DNA of 64,000 bases from Batillaria attramentaria (Eukaryota > Mollusca > Gastropoda > Batillariidae): the NCBI GenBank assembly GCA_018292915.2, contig JACVVK020000452.1, positions 185,001-249,000 on the forward strand, read 5' to 3'. This document shows, piece after piece, positions 1-18,287 of this stretch. A program made the position numbers and the translations under genes. Each line of letters opens with the position of its first letter. Position 1 is the first letter of the stretch. Below the pieces are notes generated by a model. That model saw nothing but the letters and a program-made list of their open reading frames with translations. It was not told the DNA's origin and made no database searches.

Positions 1-507
1 TTTATTTACAAGTGCAAGTTACAAGGTACAATTCCCAATGTCCAGGCCTTCCTACATCAAATGAAACGTAGATATAAAGTGGAAGAATCAGTTTCGTTTT
101 CGCTGGGTAGAAAATTTTGATTTCTTCAACTTTGGGACCCCTATAAGGGTTTGTTTTCATGAAACCCTAAATTACTGTATAATGGCACGTTAGGAGAAGG
201 GACACAACTTTTGTGGTCATTATAAATTTATATTCAAGCGAGTTACTTCCCTTCAAACCGATCTTGCACAATGTCATGTACTTTACACAGACGGTACAAC
301 TGCACACCGTGTGGGTGTGGGTATGGGTGTGTGTCTAATGTGTGTTCTTTTTTCTTTTCTTTTTTTTTGGTTTGTTTGTAGTTGTTTGTTTTGTTTTTCT
401 TTGTACAAAATCTTGTGACCAGGTTTTTTTTTTTTTTTTTCACGTAATATGTGAACGTATCTGTATGTCACATAAAGTATATGTATTTACGTACATGTAA
501 AAAAAAG

Positions 508-546
<39 letters not shown>

Positions 547-580
547 GGAGACAGTCTTTAAAATCCTGTTGCAGGGCCTG
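1..580. other. 5' flank, no recognised gene
   Basis: This stretch is AT-rich, with an (AT)n tract at 511-544 and T-rich low complexity at 350-440. I see no convincing exon; the first exons of the extracellular-protein gene could lie here or upstream. Confidence 0.5.
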
Positions 581-586
581 CAAAAC

Positions 587-1041
587 ACTCAACCGCGAAT
601 TAGTCTGTGTGGCTTGCGCAGCTTTAATAACAATAATAATAATAATAATGAGTATTGTACAGGCGCTTTACCCAGTTTCATGAATTGGCTCAAAGCGCCG
701 CGAACTGAACCCAACACGCACTCTCACGTGAATCACACGCATTCTCTCACACATTACAAGCACGTGGTGCGAGGGGTCAGCACAGCTATTTAAATTTCGG
801 AATTTAGAATTGCATTTATTTTTCAAATTTGGTGGGCTGAACATTTCCAAAGCAGAGGGGGAAGAAGCCGGAGTACCTGGAGAGAACCCCCGACGATCGG
901 CCCGAATGAACGGTGCCCCATACGAGAAGGAAAAATTCTTTGCCCCGAGTGGGACTCGAACCTCTGCCCTCTTGCATTGGTGACAAGTTCCTTAACCACT
1001 AGACCACCGACCTCCAGCCCTAAAACTCACTCACTCACTCT
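587..1041 (-). repeat. Family C interspersed repeat interrupted by a nested SINE
   Basis: The ends (587-624 and 1017-1041) match, in reverse complement, the unit seen intact at 15657 and 20741: a GTGAGTGAGTGAG start followed by a GCCGCG/CGCGGC-bearing stretch. Here the unit is split by a tRNA-headed SINE at about 625-1013. Confidence 0.7.
625..1013 (-). mobile_element. tRNA-derived SINE (family B), full-length
   Basis: On the minus strand there is a tRNA-like head at 950-1013 with an A-box-like GTGGTCTAGTGGTTAAGG and a B-box GGTTCGAGTCC. A central core containing GGTACTCCGG follows, then a 3' tail of AAT repeats. A second copy of the body lies at 12600-12893 in the opposite orientation. The GGTACTCCGG core resembles a motif widespread in metazoan SINEs; I do not assign a named family. 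Confidence 0.75.
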
Positions 1042-1171
1042 TGTTTCTGTCTTTGTGTTATTGTTTTGTCAAAGGTTTTAGTTTTGTGGCATAATTACAA
1101 CAGGGCACGAGTAGCATAGGTGTATTTCCAACATTTGGCCCCATCTTGTTTTGTGTCCTGTCTTTTTGCAG

Positions 1172-8918
<7,747 letters not shown>

Positions 8919-8934
8919 ATCAAACGATATGCAT

Positions 8935-8990
<56 letters not shown>

Positions 8991-9330
8991 CAATTATTTC
9001 CGTCCGATTTTGAACTTTGGCAATAAAAAAAGTTTTCGGGTTTTTTTTTCACTTTTCAGGGGAAATCTAGGATTGTTACATCCCGTGGACCTGACAAGCA
9101 AGAAAACCCGAACACTGGACTTTTCTGTATTTTACTTTAATTTCTAAGTATTGTGAGCATATAATCAGACACCAGCACTATCCCTGTATATCCTGTTTTG
9201 AAACTCAGCTGAGAATGAAATAACTGCTTGACCGATACGAGTATGTATAATTTAGGAGTATAATAGCACCCATTGAAATAAACAGACTAACTATATACAC
9301 TCCAGAATCCAAGACATGGCCAACTGGCTC

Positions 9331-9630
9331 CGCATGTAAAAGTCGAGGTTAGGGATTTTAGCCCCGGGATAGAGTCTAACCTCGAACTAAACTAGCTCTA
9401 GGGTTAAATTCTATGTTTTTTTGTGTTTTTTTTTTTAAATCAGGAAGCGGGTCCATTCCACCAAGGTGCCTATGCCGTTATAGAAGGATTTTTGTCTTTC
9501 TTTCTTCGCTTCCTTTTTTATTTAATTTTGTTTTGCGTTTTTGTTTTTGTTTGTTTGTTTTTTTGTCCTAGTTTGGGTTAGGCCCGTAGCCGTGGGTTAA
9601 ATTAACCTCGAGTTTTACATACGGGCCCTG
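9331..9630 (+). mobile_element. MITE family 1, copy 1
   Basis: Terminal inverted repeats resemble GCATGTAAAAGTCGAGGTTA at the left and its complement ending GTTTTACATACGGGCCC at the right. The interior contains a block with AAATCAGGAAGCGGGTCC and GTTATAGAAGGATTTTTGTC. It is highly similar to 52323-52617, with a truncated inverted copy at 49349-49430. Confidence 0.75.
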
Positions 9631-10127
9631 GGCTGTCCCAGTTTCCCTGAACTTTGAGTTTTGTAGCTTCATACCCACGTCAAACCGCGCGACGGATGCC
9701 ACCTGAATGATTATTGTGTTTACACGTTTCGCAACTGTTTCATATTTTCTCAAACGAACTATGTGTGTGTTTCCTGACTTCACGTTTGGAGTGGGCAGCC
9801 ATCCCTGAAAATATATGTTTTCGGGCTGTCTTAAAAGTGGCTCCCAAAAGGTGAAAACGAAGTTATGGGGAATTTTTAGTTAATCATCCATTTAAAAGTT
9901 CTCTCCACTATTGGAACAAGCAAATTCCAGTAATATCACATTCCAAGAAAATGTTACAAAGGGCCAGGAATCTCCTTCACTTTTTTGTCGAAAGGAGGGC
10001 GGGGGGGAGGGGGGGAGTACTGACAGTAAGATAAGATAATTTATCCATAATTCCAAACGAAATTACTGCGTCTGTTCTGTTGGAAACTAAACTGACATAT
10101 ATACAATAGCAACAACCGCATGCAATA

Positions 10128-10131
<4 letters not shown>

Positions 10132-10199
<68 letters not shown>
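10132..10199 (+). repeat. (GT)n microsatellite
   Basis: A long uninterrupted GT dinucleotide array in the intergenic stretch between the first two genes. The rest of 9640-10830 shows no recognised gene, only T/A-rich and C-rich low-complexity tracts. Confidence 0.95.
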
Positions 10200-10201
<2 letters not shown>

Positions 10202-10835
10202 TGCGTGCCCTCTGTGGACTCACCACTTAACTACCGGGCTTACAAGTCGGGCTTCTAACAGTCTGAAAGTTCGAAGTTCTCTCAGACTGACAGTCAACGA
10301 CGGCGCCCCATCCCCAGCGCCTCCCCCCCCCCCCCCTCCTCTCTCTCTCTCTCTCTCCAAACCTTTTAAAAGTGTATCACAGGCAATGTGTACCATTCAG
10401 TAGACTGGCTATCGAACCTGGAACTAGAGCTTCGTCAATCGGGTAATCCGCACGGATAATCCGCCGCTTAAGGACCGTTGATTGTGTACGAGTGCCTCAG
10501 AGAGATCTTGACAAAGTCAGCACACCGGAACGCATGCCATTAACTGAATTCCTGCCAAGTCACTTTGGGGTTGTGCACCAGTGGTCTCACAAAAAAAAAA
10601 AAAAAAAATGTCTGCATGGATTTAAATTTGGCTTTGTGAGAGTGTTGTACTTTGATCATACTCGTGTTTGCTGCAGTAATAATTGCCAAGGAACCGTTAA
10701 TCTTGCCGTTAATCTGGTCAAACACGTGGGACACTCGTGCGCGGTACGAAATGTGTTAAACGCGTGATTGCGGTGTGTGCATTATTTTCTAGATGAAGTG
10801 TCGGCTAGGCTACAACTGAGAGAAGTTAGCTGGTT

Positions 10836-11003
10836 GGTTAGTCGGTTGACTGCGGGTTTAATGTCCTTTTTCACCACGCAAAGGTGATATCACAGATTAG
10901 GCAACGAGGAAATAAGCCAGGTCAAATTTTGGGTTTCTAACCGGGCACTGACCCGAGCACTGAGTGTCTCAAGTTCCACCATCTCGGCCATACCAGGTCC
11001 CTA
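10836..11003 (-). mobile_element. Degenerate family A SINE
   Basis: A diverged copy: TTTAATGTCCTTTTTCACCAC, GGTGATATCA, GGCAACGAGG and GACCCGAGCA remain recognisable. The B-box is decayed, so this is an old insertion. Confidence 0.6.
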
Positions 11004-11004
11004 A

Positions 11005-11617
11005 GGGCCGTTCTACACGTGGCAAGTTTGCAAGGCAAAAGCGGGTTTGCGACCCCCGCAAGTCGACGGCAAATGTACAAGCAAGATGTACAGTCTTGCA
11101 GCCTACGGCTTGCCGCGGCAAGTTTCGGATAGAACGGCTTTCTATTTTCTCGGCTTGCGCCTCGCTAGTGCGCGCGAGGCACCCTGGGAGCCCCGCCAGG
11201 ACGGCCAATCGCACGCCGCGTAGTGGTCACGCGGCCAAATTAAACAAAATGGCGTCAAAGACCTCCGTATGCGCCAAGCGAAGCTCGCTGCAAGATCCAC
11301 TTTCTCGCTCAGATCCACTGTTTCTTCCTGTTCTGCAGCAAAATAACTGCAGCTGCTGCAAAAGTTAATTCCTCCTCCGAACTTTCATTCACATGTTCAG
11401 CTGAGTCTGACTCGGATTCACTCGCGACCATGGCCGGGCGAAATCGCGCGAGGCCCCTTCCAAATATAGGGTTGAAAGGGTCACACGAAAGGTCAATCAG
11501 CCGACTTGTGGTGCGGAGGTTTCCGCGTGTAGAAGCAGCGGCATTGCGGCAGACAAACTTGTGGGGGGAAAGTCGAAGGGCGGCAACTTGCCGCTTGTCA
11601 CGTGTAGAACGGCCTCT
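11005..11617. mobile_element. PIF/Harbinger-like DNA transposon remnant
   Basis: The terminal inverted repeats GGGCCGTTCTACACGTG and CACGTGTAGAACGGCC bound about 0.6 kb. The minus strand inside carries a short frame resembling the N-terminus of Harbinger-type transposases. TAA precedes the left end, but no matching right copy is clear. It ends about 150 bp before the start codon of the JmjC gene. Confidence 0.65.
11240..11432 (-). pseudogene. Harbinger-type transposase N-terminal fossil
   Basis: The minus-strand frame starts MVASESESDS, continues through an acidic stretch to AAAAVILLQNRKKQWI, and is then stopped. After the stop, RKWILQRASLGAYGGL-like sequence continues, resembling the family's 'W..R.L.R..HGAY..L' region. 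Catalytic DDE segments are absent. The family assignment is from memory of Harbinger/HARBI1-type N-termini. Confidence 0.5.
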
Positions 11618-11766
11618 ACCTCTACAGTACTGAGGCGAGCCCGACAACTCGCGTGCTCTCTAAGTGCATACCACTGGTTGAAGACAGTACTCAGACTACC
11701 TCAGGGCTGAGGTAGATTTTACTGGGCTCACCGCTAACCTGACTAAGAGAAACAGAAGAAGAAGAC

Positions 11767-14700
11767 ATGGGTTCGCGGTGTCTCAGCCTTCTCTCTACCG
11801 TACTGTTATGTTTGTTGTGTGTGGCACACACTCAAAGCCCCTTGTCAATGGACCTTGGACGTGACGAGTTTGTGAATTTTAAGGGTCACTTGAAAGCGTT
11901 TGGCGAGAGCGGGAAGCGGCTAGATGTGGACGTAACAGACAAGTTTCCCCCTCCTGAAGAGTTCTTCAGCAAGTTTGTCCAGCAGTCCAGACCGCTCAAG
12001 ATGTCGGGCGCTGCACGTGACACCCGTGCGTGTCGCCTCTGGTCTGACGACTACTTGCTGTCGCTGAAGCTCCCAGACGGTCAGGGTTCAGATGTCAAGG
12101 TCGAGCGGACGAAGCAGCACAATTACCGGATCGACGAAGAAAACTACAGAATCAATTTTCACGATTTTCTGAGGATCTACAACAACACCGAGATTTATGT
12201 TGTTGATAGTGTTCCAGAATTTTTAAGGTGAATCCTGCTTTTCGTTTGCTGGCTTAATCATACTGGAAGGTTTTCTTCGTCTTCTGTAATTTTCTTTTAA
12301 CTTTTGAAATAGTATACGTATGTGAACATATTCAGCAGTATGTAAACACCTTGTAACTACAAGAAAAGTATATAATTCTAGTTATTGCAAAAGAGAACGA
12401 CAATAACAATAAAGATGATAAAATCCAATGCGTTGTTTGAAGTACCAGTAATACAATTACTGGACATATTACAGGGCAGATGTCATGGTACCATGTAGTC
12501 TTCAGTGTCATGAGCTGATCCAAAGTCGCATGGCAAACGCGGTGAGTGCATCAGTTTTTGTTTTTTTTTTTTCGCTTTTTTGTCACTGCCGCTTAAATCC
12601 ATTCGGGCCGACCGTCTGAGGTTCTCTCCGGGTACTCCGGCTTCCTCCCTTTCTGCTTTGGAAATGTTCAGCCCACAAAATAAATAAATAAATAAATGCA
12701 ATTTTAAAATTCCGAAACTTCAGTTGCTGAGCTGGCCCTTCGCACCACGTGATTGTAATGTGTCCATGTCCAGTGTGTGAGAGAATGTGTGTGATTCACG
12801 TGAACGTGCGTGTTTGGTTTAGCTCGCGGCGGTTTGAGCCAAATATTCGGGATAAAGCGCCTGTGTTAATGAGCTCATTATTATTATTATTCCAGTAATA
12901 GAACAGGATAAATAACGTATTTACCGCTAGTATGCTGGGCGGAGTGTTGCTAGTATTATCGGCTGATATAACCTGAATGGCCATTTGCTTTGTTGTAGAA
13001 AATGTGGTTCAGCAGCGGAGGGACCAGGAGCGGTGTACACACCGACACCTTTGACAACATCCACTGTCTCTTCCGAGGACAGAAAACGTTTGTTTTGGTC
13101 GACCCTGCTCTACACCGGGAAAAGGTCAGTTCATTGTATCGCACTTTCATGCGCGTCACGTGTATAAATCAACTATGAGTTACGCTCGTTTGTCGGCTAC
13201 CGTCGATTCTACACACTTTTAGCAAAGAGAGGGAGAGAAGGGGGGTGGGGGGGGGGGGGGGGGTGGGGAGACAATGACAATGACAATGACATTTTATTTT
13301 TCAAGGATGAAAGATTAGGTACAGGTCCTTTCTTCTATCTTGTCCTTGCTACATTCTATTACACACAAACGCTCTCTCTCTCTCTCTCTCTCTCTCTCCA
13401 GTTTCAAACGATCAAATTGACGATAAAAAGAAAAACGTTAAGAAACGTATTAGTGCAGGCTCACACCAAAACAGAATGGATACGAGATCATGGCTTATGG
13501 AGATCTACAACATTTAAGCCTTGGCATAAGTCGGTACAGATCATCTGAAATGTAGTGGACCAATAATGCCATCCATTGAAGTGCTGATTTTGCAGTATTT
13601 ACATATAATATATATACATGTACATTGTTATGAAAAGAATAATAACAGACTACCCATTCATTTATAGGTGTGTTAAGAGGACTTCCATTCTGTAATCTTT
13701 CCAAGATTATCGTGGTTAATCTCATGTTCTAAGTATTGTTGGACTGACAAAAATGACCAGTTGGCGAAATAGTGTCTCAATTATTATAATTATATGGTGG
13801 CATACGTGTTCATGAGGTCCACACGCATGTAGTCTCCATAAAAAGGTAAACTCAGTGTTCCGTGAAATCTTGTAACTGTGTTGCAGGTTGATTTGAACCA
13901 CAAGGGATACTATTCAGACATGGATGTAGACAGGTAGGTCCCAAAGGGAATTTTAACATTTTTCACCTGTTATGGTATGTACACGTTACTTTACTGATTT
14001 GAACGGCCCTGAAAACTACGTGTTGGACCCACGGCGAGAAAGCAATGTATGATCAAACTACAACAGAGGTCGTAATTCGTGCAGAACTTATAACACGTTG
14101 TTCCGTATTTCAGTGAAATCATCTATTCAGTAGACAGGTCGTTATATCTCAGACCATCCACAGACCATGCACCCTTTCTATTCTCGTGTCAAAGATTTTG
14201 CCATTCATATGATATCTGAATGAGAAATTGCTCATTACCAGGACTTTGTATGACCTGAACGTGACGCTGGCAGCTTTGTATAATTATATGCGACGTGGTA
14301 AAGTATTTGCAATAATATTTGTGCACGAATTGCCTAGTGACAGAGTACAATGTCACTAGATGTAAGAAACATTAATTCTGTCAGTGTACAATGTCAGTAT
14401 ATGTAAGAAATATTAATTCTGACAGTGTACAATGTCAGTATATGTAAGAAACAATGATTCTGACAGTGTACAATGTCAGTATATGTAAGAAATATTAATT
14501 CTGACAGTGTACAATGTCAGCATATGTAAAAATATTAATTCTGACAGTGTACAATGTCAGTATATGTAAAAAATATTAATTCTGACAGTGTACAATGTCA
14601 GCATATGTAAGAAACATTAATTCTGACAATGTACAATGTCAGTATAATATGTAAGAAACATTAATTCTGACAGAGTACAATGTCACTATATGTAAGAAAC

Positions 14701-16237
14701 ATTAATTCTGACAGTGTACAATGTCAGTATATGTAAGAAATATTAATTCTGACAGTGTGGACCTGACGCTATACCGAAAGCTTGCCCAAGTGGAGTTTTA
14801 TCACATCAACATGACTGCTGGAGACTGCTTGTACATCCCCTACAGGTGGTGAGTATTCACCTGATGATAATAATGAATATTTTAAACGGTCTTAGGGAGG
14901 CAAACGATTAAAGCAGGCCTGGAAGAGAAGAACCAAAATGTATAAGGAATTTAATCCCTACATTTTCGAATGCCTCTAAGGCTCCTCCCAGGTCGTGAGG
15001 ATGAGGTCGTGGGTGGATTCCACAGCGGCTTCGACAGACGTGGCAGATTTTCTTAAGCATGATGATCAAGATGAGGGTGATGCTGCTATGGGTGTCCATG
15101 AGGATATCCCTGTGCGACAGGGATGTATTCCAATGCTTTGTGGTGGTATTTAGTTCCAGGAACTGCGGTACCTGCGATCCACATTACCTGGTGCACCATA
15201 TTATTGTTCTTATTATTAGCTGAGTTACAACAGTGTTCCTGATATCCTCAGGATACATCAAGTGCGCTCCTACAACAGCAACATTGCTGTGAATTTCTGG
15301 TGGAACCATTACTCTTTGCTGGACGCTTTAGAGAAAGGGATGTCCTGTCCTGACACTTGTGACCATCAGCTCACACTGCAGGACGTTGCACTACCTGGGC
15401 CAGACGCCTTCAGCATTGACCATGCAGGTATCAGGTAAAGTCTTCAAAGCGACATACACTCAGATTGTCATCGGTTATTTGAACGAACTCATGACAACTA
15501 AACCACTGACTGCCGTATAAAAACCTATCACACAATATTGAGCAATTGTAGTTTTCTTTTGAAGAATGTATGTACTCGACTCGACTCGACTCGACATATT
15601 TTATTGATTCCGGCCATAGGCCGCTGTCGTGAGGGTAAACAAAACAAAACAGCAATAGGGTGAGTGAGTGAGTTTTTAGGGCTTAAAGCCGCGCAAGCCA
15701 CAAAGACTAATTCGCGGCTGAGTGTGCCTGCACTACATGAAAAAAAAAAAAATGTAACGTTGGACAAAGGATGCAAATTGGTCTACGGGGCAATATAAAC
15801 CTAGGACATGCAGGAGACGCTGCATCTTCATGCTAATTTCTCGAACTCCCGGTTACAAAAAAGCGTAGAAAACAAATGACAATTACAACTAGGTAAAACA
15901 AAGATAAATACTAAGCGCATATACAGCAAATATCAAAACAGCAATAATCAAAGAAACGCATATACATGTACCTGGACAACAAGGACATTTAAGCATAATA
16001 ACACAAAGTACGAATGAGCAGTAAAACTGAGTAATTCGTGTTACACTTGCAACAACGAGGCGCGACGTTTGAAAGCGAAAAACAGAAATTTCGCCAAACT
16101 AACTATCTTGGCCTCGCTATGAAGAATGTATGTAGAAATGTCGAGTAAATATATAAATTTTGTGTATGTATAATCCTTTTTGGCTCCCTTGTGTAACAAT
16201 GGGAGTCTATGTAATAACCCTCCGTCGTCTGTCTGTC

Positions 16238-16304
<67 letters not shown>

Positions 16305-18215
16305 AGAAAACTTTAACGTTGTCGTTTTCTCAGAAACTACAAAGAGCAGAGACACCAAACTTGGCATGCTGATAGACAACCACAAGACCTTTCAAAACAT
16401 ATCATTTTGAATGACCTTGACTCAAGGTCAAGGTCACTAACGCTGTCTGTTTGAAAAGTTTACATTGGCATTTTCACGGAATCTACAAAGACCAGAGGTT
16501 TGAAACTTTGCATGATAATAGACATTGATAAGAACTTTACAGATAGACATGTATTCAATGGCCTTGTGTCAAGGTCAAGGCCATACAAGCTATTTTTGTG
16601 AAACCTTAACATTGGCATTTTCTCAGAAATAACAAATAGCAGAGGCGCCAAACTTGGCGTGCTGATCGACAGTGAAAAGACCTATGCACACAAACCATTT
16701 TAAATGACCTTGACCCAAGGTCAAGGTCATTAAAGCAGTCTGGAAATTTTTACATTTGCATTTTTTCGGAATCTAGAAGAACCAGAAGCATCAAACTTTG
16801 CGTAATGATAGATATTGGCAACACCTTCACTGACATACCTGTGGTCAATGACCTTTAGTCAAGGTCAGGGCCATGCAGGCTGTTTTTGGGAAACTTTAAC
16901 CTTGGCTTTTTCTCTGAAACAACAAACAGTTGAGGCACCAAACAAGGCATGATGATAGACCGCAATGAGACCTACCTTTTTGAATGACCTTGACTGAAGG
17001 TCAAGGTCATTAAAGCTGTCTGTTGTGAATTTTAACATTACCGTTTTCAGAGGAACTACAAATACTAGAGGCGTCAAACTTGGCATAATAATAGACATTG
17101 ATGTGATCTCATTTTAATGACCTTGACCCACGGTCAAGGCCATACAAACTGTTTGGGGGAAAATTGTAATATTGCCAGGAACTTGGAACGCCAGAGACAC
17201 TTTGCTTGCCATGATGATAGATAGTGATAAGAGCTTTACAAACATACACTTGTGAATTGTCACAAGGGAGCCATGGAGGCTTTTGCCTTTCTAGTTTTTT
17301 TTTTTGGGGGGGGGGGGGGTGGGGGGGGGAATTCTTGTGTGTACTCATGAATGAAGAAACTCAAAAGTGATCTAGGAATACTTGACAATCACATTAAAAT
17401 AATACATCGACTTTATGATTTTGACCCAGATAACAGGTCATATTTTAATCTGTAATTGCTTCCTGGGGCAATAATAATAATAATAATAATAATGTTGGCA
17501 TTTCTTTTGTGGCCATGTTACTTGTGAAAACAAAGAATTTTTTTCTGTACAGAGACTGGCTGGTAAACATCCTTATTTCAACAGAGTCGCTTAGTCAGCG
17601 GTTCATCGTGGAAGAAATTTCTGGGGTAAGCAAAAACGTGGATCAAACATTTTATCAAAATGTAATGCTTGGCGTGGTGTAAAGCTTTTCGACTGGCTCA
17701 TTCTTGAGTGTGTACATTGTGCAAAACTCCTCACATGCCTCACATGTTTTGCTTTTGTGACTTCTGTTACTGAATTAGTTTTTACATAAAATCTGGAAGA
17801 TCTAGAGGGCTGACGAAACGTGGAATTAAATGCCTTGGATTGTACTTAAGAAATTGCGAAATTGGAACTTTTTTGGCCGGCGTTTCTCGCAAAAACTCGA
17901 AAAAATATGTTTATCTTAAAGGCTCTGTCATTCTTAATACTAAAGCTATAACAGTGCAGTAGCTCCTGTCATATGTGCAGTTTTTACACGTGACAGAAAT
18001 TCCGAGATGATGAGTACTTTGAAGGAGTCTTTGCAAACCACCCCTGCCTCGGAAATATTTTTTAAGGGTCAGTTACTTAAACCGTTCTGTGCAAAGAGAA
18101 GACACATTTCAGTTTACCCCTGTTAGTTTAGTGTGGAAGGTCTACCATCACTTCCTATTTTGCAGATCGCTGCTGAGGCAGTACCTGAAACTGTCCTGAC
18201 CATCTTCAGTCAGGT

Positions 18216-18287
<72 letters not shown>

